Source of the DNA: Aquipuribacter sp. SD81
Lineage (GTDB): Bacteria > Actinomycetota > Actinomycetes > Actinomycetales > JBBAYJ01
Assembly: GCF_037153975.1 (NCBI RefSeq)
Contig: NZ_JBBAYJ010000030.1
Span: 1-47,857 of the forward strand
DNA length: 47,857 bases
Direction of reading: 5' to 3'
Below the pieces are notes generated by a model that saw nothing but the letters and a program-made list of their open reading frames with translations, had not been told where the DNA came from and searched no databases. Both the position numbers and the translations under genes were made by a program. Of this stretch, positions 18,135 to 26,582 are shown one piece after another (position 1 is the stretch's first letter; each line of letters starts with the position of its first letter).

Positions 18135-19640
18135 ATGTCCGCACGCACCGCCGCGCCGTCCGGCGCCGCTCCGACCGCCCCGGCGCGCCGCCGGTCGCGC
18201 TTCCCCTTCGCCGCCCAGGTCCTCGCGGCGCTCGTCGTCGGCGTCCTGCTCGGCGTCGTCGCCCGCGAGCTCGGACCGGGCAGCCCGCCCGACAACTGGC
18301 TCGCCACCCTGCTCGCGACCGTCGGCTCCACGTTCGTCGCGCTGCTGCGCGCCATCGTGCCGCCGCTGGTCTTCCTCGCGATCGTCGCGAGCATCGCGAA
18401 CCTCCGGCAGGTCGCCAACGCCGCGAGGCTCGCGGGCCAGACCCTGCTGTGGTTCGCGATCACCGCGCTGGTGTCCGTCGGCATCGGCATCGGCCTCGGC
18501 CTGCTCACGCAGCCCGGGCGCGCCACGAGCGTCGACGCGGCCGCGGCGGCCGAGCCGTCCAGCACCGGGTCGTGGCTGGACTTCCTCACCGGCCTCGTGC
18601 CCGCCAACGTCCTCGGCCTGCAGGCGTCGACCTCCCAGGCGGACGACGGCGCGCTGTCGACCGGGCTCAGCTTCAACGTGCTGCAGATCATCGTCGTCGC
18701 GATCGCCGTGGGCGTCGCGGTGCTGCGGACCGGTGCGGCCGCCGAGCCGTTCCTCGCCTTCTCCCGCTCGGCGCTCGCGGTCGTGCAGAAGGTGCTGTGG
18801 TGGGTCATCCGGCTCTCGCCGATCGGCACCGTCGGCCTGCTGGGCAACGCCGTCGCGCAGTACGGCTGGGACGCGATCGCCCCGCTCGGCACCTTCGTGG
18901 GCGCGGTGTACGCGGGGCTCGCCCTCGTGCTCCTCGTGCTGTACCCCGTGCTGCTGCGCGCCCACGGCCTGAGCCCGCTGCGGTACTTCGCCGGGGCGTG
19001 GCCCGCCATCCAGCTCGCCTTCGTGTCCCGCTCCAGCGTCGGCACCCTGCCGGTCACCGAGCGCGTGACGGTGCGCAACCTCGGCGTGCCGCGCTCGTAC
19101 GCCTCCTTCGCGGTGCCGCTGGGCGCCACGACGAAGATGGACGGCTGCGCCGCGATCTACCCGGCGCTCGCCGCGATCTTCGTCGCGCAGTTCTTCGGCG
19201 TGGAGCTCGGCCTCACCGACTACCTGCTCATCGCCTTCGTGTCGGTGGTCGGCTCGGCGGCCACCGCGGGACTCACCGGGGCCGTCGTCATGCTGACGCT
19301 CACCCTGTCGACGCTCGGCCTTCCGCTGGAGGGCGTCGGGCTGCTGCTGGCGGTCGACCCGATCCTCGACATGGGCCGTACGGCGGTGAACGTCGCCGGC
19401 CAGGCGCTCGTCCCGACGATCGTCGCGAAGCGTGAGGGCCTGCTCGACGAGCGGCGCTACGCCGCCGCGAACGCGGCGGACCCCTTCGCCGACGACGCCG
19501 ACACGGACGACGAGCCGGTCGCCGCGACCAGCCCGGACGGCCCGGACGGCCCGGACGGCCGGGTCGGCGCGGCCGGCACCGGCGGGCACGAGGGCGACCC
19601 GGCCGTCGACGTCCGGGAGGGCGAGCCGGCCCGCGTCTGA
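18135..19640 (+). CDS. DAACS-family (glutamate/cystine-type) cation symporter
   Basis: 501 residues from ATG 18135, with AGGAG 7 nt upstream. It has the DAACS layout: eight membrane helices plus two re-entrant hairpins, with hairpin 1 SRSSVGTLP, helix 7 GATTKMDGCAAIYPA, hairpin 2 SAATAGLTGA and helix 8 DPILDMGRTAVNVAG, where the Asp and Asn/Arg bind substrate amino and carboxyl groups. In helix 7 the family's NMDGT is KMDGC, so the Asn that coordinates Na+ in archaeal GltPh is Lys. DGCAAIYPA recalls the NGCAGIYPA of TcyP/YdjN cystine symporters. The C-terminal 50 residues are an acidic, Gly/Pro-rich tail. With the Cys leader upstream, I infer cystine or a related sulfur substrate, but glutamate or dicarboxylates remain possible. 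Confidence 0.9.
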   Translation: MSARTAAPSGAAPTAPARRRSRFPFAAQVLAALVVGVLLGVVARELGPGSPPDNWLATLLATVGSTFVALLRAIVPPLVFLAIVASIANLRQVANAARLAGQTLLWFAITALVSVGIGIGLGLLTQPGRATSVDAAAAAEPSSTGSWLDFLTGLVPANVLGLQASTSQADDGALSTGLSFNVLQIIVVAIAVGVAVLRTGAAAEPFLAFSRSALAVVQKVLWWVIRLSPIGTVGLLGNAVAQYGWDAIAPLGTFVGAVYAGLALVLLVLYPVLLRAHGLSPLRYFAGAWPAIQLAFVSRSSVGTLPVTERVTVRNLGVPRSYASFAVPLGATTKMDGCAAIYPALAAIFVAQFFGVELGLTDYLLIAFVSVVGSAATAGLTGAVVMLTLTLSTLGLPLEGVGLLLAVDPILDMGRTAVNVAGQALVPTIVAKREGLLDERRYAAANAADPFADDADTDDEPVAATSPDGPDGPDGRVGAAGTGGHEGDPAVDVREGEPARV

Positions 19641-19650
19641 GACGCGTCGT

Positions 19651-19673
19651 CCGGGCCCGGCCGTCGGGCCCGG
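19651..19673 (+). terminator. Terminator after the DAACS symporter
   Basis: CCGGGCCCG (19651-19659) and CGGGCCCGG (19665-19673) form a perfect 9-bp stem with a 5-nt loop, starting 11 bp after the stop codon. The opposite-strand hydrolase gene ends 74 bp further on. Confidence 0.7.
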
Positions 19674-19746
19674 GCGGGCAGGTGGCCCCCGCGCCCCTGC
19701 CCGTCCGGGCCCCTCCGTGTCCCCAGCCGGGCTCGTGAGCCCCCCG

Positions 19747-20577
19747 TCACGCCCTGGCCGGCGTGCCGGCCCGGCTGAGGAAGTCGGTGAGCAGCCGCCG
19801 GGTCTCGGTCGGCTGCTCCACCACCGGCGCGTGCCCGCAGCGACCGAGCACGTGCAGGCGCGCGTCCGGCAGCGCCTCCAGCAGCGGCAGCGCCGTCTCG
19901 CGCACCGGGGTGACCCGGTCCTGCGCGCCGCTGACGAGCAGCACCGGGGCGCGGACGGCCGCGAGCGCGGCCGGGGTGAGCGCGAGGTCGTCGTTCCAGC
20001 GCTGCCGCGGCGGGGGGAACAGGCGGGCGAACTGCTCGGACCCCGCCTCCATCGCCCGGGCCCGGGCTGCAACCGCCTCGTCGGTGACCAGGGCGTCGTC
20101 GAGCACGAGCCGCCGCAGCATGTCGCGGGCGCCCTCCGGTCCCGGCGGCGCCGCCCACAGGGCGTCGAGGTCGGGCGACAGCGGCGCACCCGGCGCCCCC
20201 ATGGCGGAGACCCCGACCACGTGCGTGACCCGGTCGGGGTGCGCGGCGGCGACGGCCAGCGCCACGGCGCCTCCCATCGAGTGCCCGACGACCGCGTACC
20301 GGTCGAGGCCGAGCGCGGCCATGAGCCCGGCGGCGGACTCCGTCCACGCCGCGAGGCCGCCCCGGCTCCCCGGGGCCAGCGGCGTCCCGCCGAAGCCGGC
20401 CTGGTCGGGCGCGACGAGCCGGAACCGGTCCGCGAGGGCCTCGACCGTCGTGCCCCACGACCCGGCCCCGGTCGTGCCGGGGCCGGAGCCGTGGAGCAGC
20501 AGCACCGCCGGCCCGTCGCCTGCGTCGAGGTGGCGGACCGGGAGGGAGCCGACGGACGTCGTGCGAACGTCCGTCAC
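19747..20577 (-). CDS. Alpha/beta hydrolase of the meta-cleavage-product type
   Basis: 276 residues from GTG 20577. HGSGPGTTGAGSW near the N-terminus is the oxyanion loop typical of C-C bond hydrolases such as DmpD/XylF/HsaD. The nucleophile elbow GHSMGG, the acid in SGAQDRVTP and the His in GRCGHAPVVEQP make a complete catalytic triad. Members cleave ring-fission products or act as esterases. No dioxygenase genes are nearby, so aromatic degradation is not supported by context. It follows the DJ-1/PfpI gene by 19 bp on the same strand, so the two are likely co-transcribed. Confidence 0.88.
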   Translation of the reverse strand: MTDVRTTSVGSLPVRHLDAGDGPAVLLLHGSGPGTTGAGSWGTTVEALADRFRLVAPDQAGFGGTPLAPGSRGGLAAWTESAAGLMAALGLDRYAVVGHSMGGAVALAVAAAHPDRVTHVVGVSAMGAPGAPLSPDLDALWAAPPGPEGARDMLRRLVLDDALVTDEAVAARARAMEAGSEQFARLFPPPRQRWNDDLALTPAALAAVRAPVLLVSGAQDRVTPVRETALPLLEALPDARLHVLGRCGHAPVVEQPTETRRLLTDFLSRAGTPARA

Positions 20578-20596
20578 CGGGCCGGCGGCTGCGTGC

Positions 20597-21166
20597 TCAC
20601 GCCGGGACGGGCGCGGCCGCGCGGTCGAAGACCTCCATGAGGACCCGGCCGAACTGCGGCATGTCCGGCCAGCCCCGGCACGAGACGAGGTTGCGGTCGA
20701 CGACGTCGGGGGCGTCGACGACCGTCGCGCCGGCGTTCTCCATGTCGCCCGCGATGGGCGGGAAGCACGCGGTGCGGCGGCCCTTGAGCAGGCCGTACAC
20801 GGCGGGGACCTGCGCGCCGTGGCAGATGAGCGCGATGGGCAGGTCGCGGGCGAAGAAGTGCTCGGTGATCCGGCGCACGTCCGCGTCGACGCGGATCCAC
20901 TCCGGCGCCCGCCCGCCCGGGATGATGAGGGCGTCGTAGCGCTCGAGGTCGACCTCGCTCCACGGCACGTCGACGGGCAGCTTGCGCCCGTTCTTCTCGA
21001 CGTAGGCGTCGCTGTTCGGGTCGAACTCGTGGATGACGAGCTGGACGTCGCGCAGGGTGCGCGAGGCCACGTCGACGTCCCAGCCGCCCTCCTGCACGCG
21101 GTAGTAGGGGTACATCGTGTCGAGCTCCTCGGCGGCGTCGCCGGTCAGGAGCAGCGCTCTGGGCAC
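20597..21166 (-). CDS. DJ-1/PfpI-family protein
   Basis: 189 residues from GTG 21166, with GAGGAG 6-7 nt upstream. It has the flavodoxin-like core of the family: DALIIPGGRAPEW (with the conserved Gly-Gly and the acidic residue that supports the nucleophile) and the nucleophile elbow ALICHGAQ with the reactive Cys. Relatives act as glyoxalases, deglycases, hydratases or chaperones. The insertion between strand one and the PGG loop (GGWDVDVASRTLRDV to KLPVDVPWSEV) is the longer PfpI-like version. First gene of a probable two-gene operon with the hydrolase; a perfect palindrome lies 38 bp upstream. Confidence 0.88.
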   Translation of the reverse strand: MPRALLLTGDAAEELDTMYPYYRVQEGGWDVDVASRTLRDVQLVIHEFDPNSDAYVEKNGRKLPVDVPWSEVDLERYDALIIPGGRAPEWIRVDADVRRITEHFFARDLPIALICHGAQVPAVYGLLKGRRTACFPPIAGDMENAGATVVDAPDVVDRNLVSCRGWPDMPQFGRVLMEVFDRAAAPVPA

Positions 21167-21203
21167 CTGCGTCTCCTCGCACTCGTCCTCGGGGCGGGAT
21201 CCG

Positions 21204-21220
21204 ATCCGATCTGATCGGAT
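21204..21220. promoter_or_regulatory. Palindrome upstream of the DJ-1/PfpI gene
   Basis: ATCCGATC-T-GATCGGAT is a perfect 17-bp palindrome 38 bp upstream of the GTG at 21166 and is unusually AT-containing for its surroundings. The spacing suits an operator overlapping the promoter. It also lies downstream of the GntR gene, but has no T-run expected of a terminator. The regulator is unknown. Confidence 0.55.
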
Positions 21221-21306
21221 GCGAGGGCAAGAGTGGCCCGGCTCGCGCCGCGCGTCAAGGCCGTGTCCGCGACCGGCCCGGGGCCGGCCGGACGTCGGCC
21301 GGACCC

Positions 21307-22083
21307 TCAGGCCGCGCCGTCCGGGGCCGGGGTCCCCTCGGCCGCGTCGAACAGCCGGGCGAAGCGCTCGCCCGACAGCAGGATGTGGCGCCGCATGGCG
21401 TAGGCGGCCCCGTCGGGGTCGCGTCCGGCGACCGCGGCGAGCACCTGCTCGTGCTCGCCCATGGCGAGCGAGGTGGCCTGCGTGTCGTGGTGCAGCCGGA
21501 ACAGGTGCACGTGCGTGTGCAGGCGCGCGAGCGCCTCCCGCACCAGCTGGTTGCCCGCCCCCAGGGCCACGAGGTCGTGGAAGGCCGCGTCGCGCCGGCC
21601 GAAGGCCCCGTAGGCCAGCGTCCCCTCGCCCTGGGCGAGCCGCGCCATGTCCACGAGCACCTCGCGCATGCCCCTGACCTGCTCCGACGTCGCGCGCTCC
21701 GCCGCCCGGCGGGCCGCGGGCGGCTCGAGCAGCAGACGGAGCTCGAGCATCTCCTCGAAGCGGGAGCGGGTGATCTGCGGCGGGATCCGGTAGCCGGCGT
21801 GGTGCACGCGCACGACGAGGCCCTCGGCCTCCATCCGGTTGAGGGCGTCCCGGATCGGCGTCTGCGAGACCCCGAGCTCGCGGGCGAGGGCGTCGATGGT
21901 GACGCGGGAGCCCGGCACGATCCGCAGCGACATCAGCTGCGCGAGCAGCGTGTCGTACACCTCGTCGGCGAGGCGCTTGCGCGGTCTCGGGTCGCCGCCG
22001 GCCGGGCCGCGCGCACGGGACGGGGTGGGCGCGGGCGCGAGGTCGGGCACGGCGGTGGGGACGAGCAGCCTGTCGATGTCCAC
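21307..22083 (-). CDS. GntR-family regulator, FadR/FCD subfamily
   Basis: 258 residues from GTG 22083, chosen because GGAGGA lies 7 nt upstream. The frame is open to 22188, but that part overlaps the divergent promoter. A winged helix-turn-helix (VYDTLLAQLMSLRIVPGSRVTIDALARELGVSQTPIRDALNRME, seen across about residues 41-85) is followed by the FCD effector domain (about 110-240: FEEMLELRLLLEPPAARRA, the RRDAAFHDLVALGAGN and LHTHVHLFR segments with His and Asp metal ligands, then EHEQVLAAVAGRD). FCD regulators usually bind organic acids, often with a metal. It is divergent from the alcohol-dehydrogenase operon and most likely represses it until the pathway substrate or product is present. Confidence 0.93.
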   Translation of the reverse strand: MDIDRLLVPTAVPDLAPAPTPSRARGPAGGDPRPRKRLADEVYDTLLAQLMSLRIVPGSRVTIDALARELGVSQTPIRDALNRMEAEGLVVRVHHAGYRIPPQITRSRFEEMLELRLLLEPPAARRAAERATSEQVRGMREVLVDMARLAQGEGTLAYGAFGRRDAAFHDLVALGAGNQLVREALARLHTHVHLFRLHHDTQATSLAMGEHEQVLAAVAGRDPDGAAYAMRRHILLSGERFARLFDAAEGTPAPDGAA

Positions 22084-22118
22084 CGCGGGGTCCTCCAATT
22101 CGGTCACGCCCCCGCCTA

Positions 22119-22148
22119 TTGACAGGCGGTCAGGGGCTGCCCCATGCT
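22119..22148 (+). promoter_or_regulatory. Probable promoter of the alcohol-oxidation/ABC operon
   Basis: TTGACA (22119-22124), an 18-bp spacer and CATGCT (22143-22148) match a sigma-70 promoter. An inverted repeat CGCCT...AGGCG surrounds the -35 box. The start site would be near 22155, giving a leader of about 100 nt. Confidence 0.6.
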
Positions 22149-22160
22149 CTGGCCGCTGGA

Positions 22161-22175
22161 TCGTATAGGAAACGA
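22161..22175. promoter_or_regulatory. Possible GntR operator
   Basis: TCGTATAGGAAACGA has TCGT/ACGA inverted ends around an AT-rich centre, just downstream of the predicted transcript start of the dehydrogenase operon. Size and position fit a GntR-family site that blocks transcription. It does not match the canonical FadR motif closely. Confidence 0.4.
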
Positions 22176-22210
22176 CCGGAGCGGTCACCGCCCACGACGG
22201 CGTGGGTGGC

Positions 22211-22227
22211 GGCTCCGGGTCGGAGCC
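22211..22227 (+). promoter_or_regulatory. Leader hairpin before the Fe-alcohol dehydrogenase
   Basis: GGCTCC (22211-22216) and GGAGCC (22222-22227) form a perfect 6-bp hairpin with a 5-nt loop 26 nt before the ATG. An additional stem with a G-U pair is possible just upstream. Function unknown. Confidence 0.35.
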
Positions 22228-22253
22228 TCACCTCCTACCCCTGGAGCTCACTG

Positions 22254-23546
22254 ATGAGCATGCTCGGTGTCCTGCGCTCGCCGCGACAGGTGCTGCTCGG
22301 TGCCGGTCACCGGCACTCCCTCGGCACCGTCACCGCGGCGCTCGGCCGCCGTGCGCTGGTGTGCACCGACGCGCGCTTCGGCGCGACCGAGGAGTTCGCC
22401 GAGCTCGTCGCCTCGCTCGAGGCGGCCGGCGTGACGGTGACGGCGTTCACCGAGGTGCTCCCGGACGTGCCCGTCGAGCAGGTCGTCCGGTGCGCCGAGC
22501 TCGCGGCGGCCGCCCAGCCGGACGTCGTCGTCGGCATGGGCGGCGGCAGCTGCCTCGACCTCGCGAAGGCGGTCGCCGTCCTCCTCACCCACGGCGGTGA
22601 GCCCTCGGACTACTACGGCGAGCTGCGGGTCCCCGGGCCGGTGCTGCCGCTGGTCGCCCTGCCCACGACGGCCGGGACCGGCTCGGAGGTCACGCCTGTG
22701 GCGGTCCTCACCGACCCCGCCCGGACGAGCAAGGTCGGCATCTCCAGCCCGCACCTCGTCCCGCACACCGCGCTGTGCGACCCCGAGCTCACCCACGGCT
22801 GCCCGCCCGGGCTGACCGCGAGCGCGGGGGCCGACGCGCTGTCGCACGCCGTCGAGGCCTTCACCGCCGTCCGGCGCGACCCGGCGCCGACGCTGCCCGG
22901 CGAGCGGGTGTTCGTCGGCAAGAACGCCCTCGCCGACACGTGGGCGCTGCTGGGCGTCCGGCTCATCGGCGCGCACCTGCACCGGGCCTGGTCCGACCCG
23001 GGCGACGCCGCGGCCCGCGAGGCCATGATGCTCGGCGCGACCGCCGGGGGCTTCGCCCTCGGCACCGCGGGCACCGCGGCCGCGCACGCCATCCAGTACC
23101 CGGTGGGCGCGCTCACGCACACGCCGCACGGGGTCGGCGTGGGTGCGCTCCTGCCCTACGTCATGGAGTTCAACCGCCCCGTCCGCGTCCCGGAGCTCGC
23201 CGCGCTCGCGCTGGAGCTCGGGGCGGCCCCCGGGGCCTCCCCGGAGGACCTCGCCGACGAGGCCATCGAGCGCGTCGCCTCGCTGCTCGCCTCGGTCGGC
23301 ATCCCCCGCACGCTCGCCGAGCTCGGGCTGCCCGCGGACCGGCTGCGCTGGACCGCCGAGCAGTCGACGAATGCGGCCCGCCTGGTGGAGAACAACCCGC
23401 GCCCGCTCGACGTCGACGCGCTCGAGCGCATCGTCCGGGCGGCGCACGCCGGGGACCGCGGGGCGCTCCGCGACGAGGTGGCCTCCCCCGACGTCGATCT
23501 CGCGGCGTCCGCAGCGGCTGCCGTCCCCGCGGGAGGTGCGCGGTGA
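22254..23546 (+). CDS. Iron-containing alcohol dehydrogenase
   Basis: 430 residues from ATG 22254, with GGAG 7 nt upstream. The N-terminal NAD-binding domain has VVVGMGGGSCLDLAK and LPTTAGTGSEVTP. The metal ligands of the family are all present: Asp194 and His198 (GADALSHAVEAF), His278 (AHAIQYPVG) and His292 (THTPHG). These enzymes oxidise primary alcohols or hydroxy acids to aldehydes with NAD+. Length is somewhat above the usual 380-400, mainly through an insert near residues 205-225 and a longer C-terminus. First gene of the operon; its TGA overlaps the GTG of the aldehyde dehydrogenase. With a GabD-like partner, 4-hydroxybutyrate is one candidate substrate, but others are possible. Confidence 0.94.
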   Translation: MSMLGVLRSPRQVLLGAGHRHSLGTVTAALGRRALVCTDARFGATEEFAELVASLEAAGVTVTAFTEVLPDVPVEQVVRCAELAAAAQPDVVVGMGGGSCLDLAKAVAVLLTHGGEPSDYYGELRVPGPVLPLVALPTTAGTGSEVTPVAVLTDPARTSKVGISSPHLVPHTALCDPELTHGCPPGLTASAGADALSHAVEAFTAVRRDPAPTLPGERVFVGKNALADTWALLGVRLIGAHLHRAWSDPGDAAAREAMMLGATAGGFALGTAGTAAAHAIQYPVGALTHTPHGVGVGALLPYVMEFNRPVRVPELAALALELGAAPGASPEDLADEAIERVASLLASVGIPRTLAELGLPADRLRWTAEQSTNAARLVENNPRPLDVDALERIVRAAHAGDRGALRDEVASPDVDLAASAAAAVPAGGAR

Positions 23547-25018
23547 CCGTGCTCGACCACGCCCTCGCCCCCCTCGTCGACACCCTCGCGGTCCCGACCG
23601 ACCTCCTCGTCGGTGGCTCGTGGCGGCCGGCCACCGGCGCCCGCCGGCTCGAGGTGGCCGACCCCGCCACCGGGACCGTCCTCGCGAGCGTCGCCGACGC
23701 CGACGTCGAGGACGCCCGGCACGCCCTCGACGCCGCCGCAGCCGCAGCCCCCGGCTGGGCCGCGACGTCCCCGCGCGAGCGCTCGGAGGTCCTCCTGCGT
23801 CTCTTCGAGGCCGTCCGGGAGCACAGCGAGGAGCTCGCGCTGCTCATCTGCCGCGAGAACGGCAAGGCGCTCGGTGACGCCCGCGGCGAGGTCGCCTACG
23901 CCGCGGAGTTCTTCCGCTGGTACGCCGAGGAGGCCGTCCGGCTGCGCGGCCACCTGGGCCACGCACCCAGCGGCGCGAACCGGATCCTCGTCGGGTACCA
24001 GCCCGTCGGGGTCAGCGTGCTCGTGACGCCGTGGAACTTCCCGGCCGCCATGGCCACCCGCAAGCTCGCGCCGGCGCTCGCCGCGGGCTGCACCGTCGTG
24101 CTCAAGCCCGCCGCCGAGACCCCGCTGACGGCGCTCGCCGTCGCGGCGCTCGCCGAGGAGGCCGGCGTGCCGCCCGGCGTCGTCAACGTGCTCACCACGT
24201 CGCAGCCGGGTCCGGTCGTCGGGGCCCTGCTCGCCGACCGGCGCACGCGGATGCTGTCGTTCACCGGCTCCACCGAGGTGGGGCGCGTGCTGCTGCGCGC
24301 CGCCGCGGACAACGTCCTCAAGTGCGGCATGGAGCTCGGCGGCAACGCCCCCTTCGTCGTGCTGGACGACGCCGACGTGACGGACGCCCTCGACGGGGCG
24401 ATGGTCGCCAAGATGCGCAACGGCGGCCAGGCGTGCACCGCCGCGAACCGCTTCTACGTCCACACCGACGTCCACGACGAGTTCGTCGCCGGCCTCGCGA
24501 CCCGCATGGGCGCGCTCCGGGTGGGGCCCGGGGCGGACCCCTCGACCGGCTGCGGGCCGCTCATCAACGCCGCCGCCGTCGCCAAGGTCGACGGGCTCGT
24601 GCAGGACGCGCTGCGTCGTGGCGCGCGGGCCCTGGTCGGCGGCAGCGCCCCCGACGGCCCCGGCTCCTTCTACCCCCCGACCGTCCTCGTGGACGTCCCC
24701 CACGACGCAGCCCTGCTGCGGGAGGAGGTCTTCGGCCCGGTCGCGCCCGTCGTCCGCTTCGACGACGTCGAGGACGTGCTCACTCACGTCAACGACACCG
24801 AGCACGGTCTCGTCGGCTACCTCTACACCGGCGACCTCGCCCGCGGCCTGCGCCTGGCGGAGCGGTTCGAGAGCGGCATGGTCGGGCTCAACCGCGGCCT
24901 CGTCTCCGACCCGGCGGCGCCCTTCGGCGGCACCAAGCAGTCCGGCCTCGGCCGCGAGGGCGGCACCGAGGGGCTCCTGGAGTTCCTCGAGACCCAGTAC
25001 GTGGCGACGTCGTGGTGA
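23543..25018 (+). CDS. NAD(P)+-dependent aldehyde dehydrogenase (GabD-like)
   Basis: 491 residues from GTG 23543, with GGGAGG 6 nt upstream and a 4-bp overlap with the preceding gene. All catalytic features are present: VTPWNFP, KPAAETPLTALA, FTGSTEVGR, Glu264 in MELGGNAP and the nucleophile Cys298 in GGQACTAANR. Overall it looks most like succinate-semialdehyde dehydrogenases. It would oxidise the aldehyde made by the Fe-dehydrogenase to the acid, and the close coupling supports channelled two-step oxidation. True substrate cannot be read from the sequence. Confidence 0.95.
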   Translation: MTVLDHALAPLVDTLAVPTDLLVGGSWRPATGARRLEVADPATGTVLASVADADVEDARHALDAAAAAAPGWAATSPRERSEVLLRLFEAVREHSEELALLICRENGKALGDARGEVAYAAEFFRWYAEEAVRLRGHLGHAPSGANRILVGYQPVGVSVLVTPWNFPAAMATRKLAPALAAGCTVVLKPAAETPLTALAVAALAEEAGVPPGVVNVLTTSQPGPVVGALLADRRTRMLSFTGSTEVGRVLLRAAADNVLKCGMELGGNAPFVVLDDADVTDALDGAMVAKMRNGGQACTAANRFYVHTDVHDEFVAGLATRMGALRVGPGADPSTGCGPLINAAAVAKVDGLVQDALRRGARALVGGSAPDGPGSFYPPTVLVDVPHDAALLREEVFGPVAPVVRFDDVEDVLTHVNDTEHGLVGYLYTGDLARGLRLAERFESGMVGLNRGLVSDPAAPFGGTKQSGLGREGGTEGLLEFLETQYVATSW

Positions 25019-25053
25019 GCGACGGCACGCCCCGGCACGCACCCACCCGCACG

Positions 25054-25130
25054 TCCCGCACCACCGGCTCCCGCACCACCGGCTCCACCTGCTCCCGCAC
25101 CACCGGCTCCCGCACCACCGGCTCCCGCAC
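25054..25130. repeat. 15-bp repeats between the aldehyde dehydrogenase and ABC genes
   Basis: TCCCGCACCACCGGC occurs exactly at 25054, 25069, 25093 and 25108, with a partial copy at 25123, arranged as two pairs with a 9-bp spacer. They fill most of the 155-bp gap before the solute-binding-protein gene. They could be iteron-like binding sites or reduce read-through. No hairpin or promoter is obvious. Confidence 0.8.
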
Positions 25131-25173
25131 GACAACCCCGACCGCACCATCCGAACCTGACCCAGGAGGCACC

Positions 25174-26577
25174 ATGCCGACACCCACCCGACCCCGACGG
25201 GCCGCGCGCCGCCTGCGCGGCCTGCGCGCCTCGGCCACGGCCGCGCTGGTGGTGACGGCGCTGGCCGCGTGCGGGGCGGGCGGCGGGGACACCGCCGCCG
25301 CCCCCGCCGAGATCCCGGAGCTCACCGACGAGCCCGTCACCCTCAGCTTCATCTGGTTCGAGTGGCCGCCGGCGCAGCTGCTCGAGGACTTCGCCAACGA
25401 GAACTACGGCGCGGAGCGGCCCAACGTCACCATCGAGGTCAACACCGTGCCGAACGCCAACTGGCACGACGCGATGTTCACGCAGTTCGCCGCGCGCGAG
25501 ACCGACTTCGACATCGCCATCCTCGACTCCCAGCACATCGGTGAGGCGGTGACCAACGGCAACATCGTCGACCTCACGGACTTCATCGAGAACAACATCG
25601 AGACCGACGCCTACGACCCCTACCTGCTCGCCGCGTACGGGCAGTACCCGCAGGCGGAGACCGGCCAGCGCGACGAGGACGCGAGCCTGTACGGCCTGCC
25701 GCTGCTCGGCGACACCTGGACGATGATCTACCGCAAGGACCTCATCGGCGACGAGCCGCCGCAGACCTGGGACGAGATGATCGAGGTCGCGGGCCAGTGC
25801 CAGGAGGACAACCCCGGCGTCAGCGGGCTCGCGTTCCACCAGTCCAACGGCTCCGACGCCGCGGCCGTCACGTACAACACCGTCAACTGGGTGTACGGCG
25901 GCGAGCTGTGGAACCCCGACGAGGGCCAGATCGAGGGCGTCATCAACGACGAGGCCGGCCAGAAGGCGATGGACGTCCTCGTCAACGAGATGAAGCCGCT
26001 CACCGCCCAGGGCTCCGGCAACTGGTTCATCGACGAGGTGAACGCCGCGGTCGCGCAGGGCCAGGCGTGCATCGCCTTCCAGTGGATCGCCGCCAGCGGC
26101 GGCCTGCTCGACCCCGCGCAGTCCACGCTCGGCGAGACGCGCGAGGAGATCGAGGAGGTGCTCGGCTTCGCGCCGCTGCCCAGCCAGGAGACCGACGTCG
26201 TCCCGCTCGGCGGCATGGGCATGCACCTGTCGGCCTACGCCCCCGAGGCCGACCAGGCCGAGGCGCTCAACTTCATGCGCTGGTTCGAGCAGGCCGACGT
26301 GCAGCGTGCGTGGGCGGCCGCGGGCGGCGTCCCCGCCCGGACCGACGCCCTGGAGTCGCCGGAGTTCCTCGAGGCGGCGCCGTTCAACCCGGTGTTCGCG
26401 GAGTCGGTGTCCCGGATGCGCGACATGTGGAACGTGCCGGAGTACGCGCAGCTCATCGACATCGAGAACACGAACGTCAACGCGGCCCTCAACGGCGCGA
26501 AGTCGCCCGAGCAGGCGATCGACGACATCGCGCGCCAGCAGCAGGAGGTCCTCGACAACAGCGGTGGGCTGGGCTGA
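25174..26577 (+). CDS. ABC-importer solute-binding lipoprotein (family 1)
   Basis: 467 residues from ATG 25174, with AGGAGG 4 nt upstream. The Arg-rich N-terminus, hydrophobic stretch and lipobox ALAAC (Cys about 29-30) mark it as a lipoprotein. The mature protein looks like a CUT1-type (sugar, polyol or glycerol phosphate) binding protein, with aromatic residues near the N-terminus (FIWFEWPP), YGLPLLGDTWTMIYRKD and a GGMGMHLSAYAPEADQAEA segment. It is more acidic than its neighbours, as expected for an exported protein. It is first of five importer genes; ligand not identifiable. Confidence 0.93.
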   Translation: MPTPTRPRRAARRLRGLRASATAALVVTALAACGAGGGDTAAAPAEIPELTDEPVTLSFIWFEWPPAQLLEDFANENYGAERPNVTIEVNTVPNANWHDAMFTQFAARETDFDIAILDSQHIGEAVTNGNIVDLTDFIENNIETDAYDPYLLAAYGQYPQAETGQRDEDASLYGLPLLGDTWTMIYRKDLIGDEPPQTWDEMIEVAGQCQEDNPGVSGLAFHQSNGSDAAAVTYNTVNWVYGGELWNPDEGQIEGVINDEAGQKAMDVLVNEMKPLTAQGSGNWFIDEVNAAVAQGQACIAFQWIAASGGLLDPAQSTLGETREEIEEVLGFAPLPSQETDVVPLGGMGMHLSAYAPEADQAEALNFMRWFEQADVQRAWAAAGGVPARTDALESPEFLEAAPFNPVFAESVSRMRDMWNVPEYAQLIDIENTNVNAALNGAKSPEQAIDDIARQQQEVLDNSGGLG

Positions 26578-26582
26578 GACCG

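Noticed and set aside
19747-20577. Aromatic meta-cleavage operon
   Set aside because: The hydrolase resembles DmpD-type enzymes but no dioxygenase, decarboxylase or aldolase is nearby.
22248-23447. Minus-strand frame opposite the Fe-alcohol dehydrogenase
   Set aside because: No motifs, no RBS, and the plus-strand gene has all four metal ligands in place.
25054-25130. Possible CRISPR array
   Set aside because: The 15-bp units are directly abutting with only one 9-bp interruption; there are no unique spacers of 25-40 bp and no cas genes.
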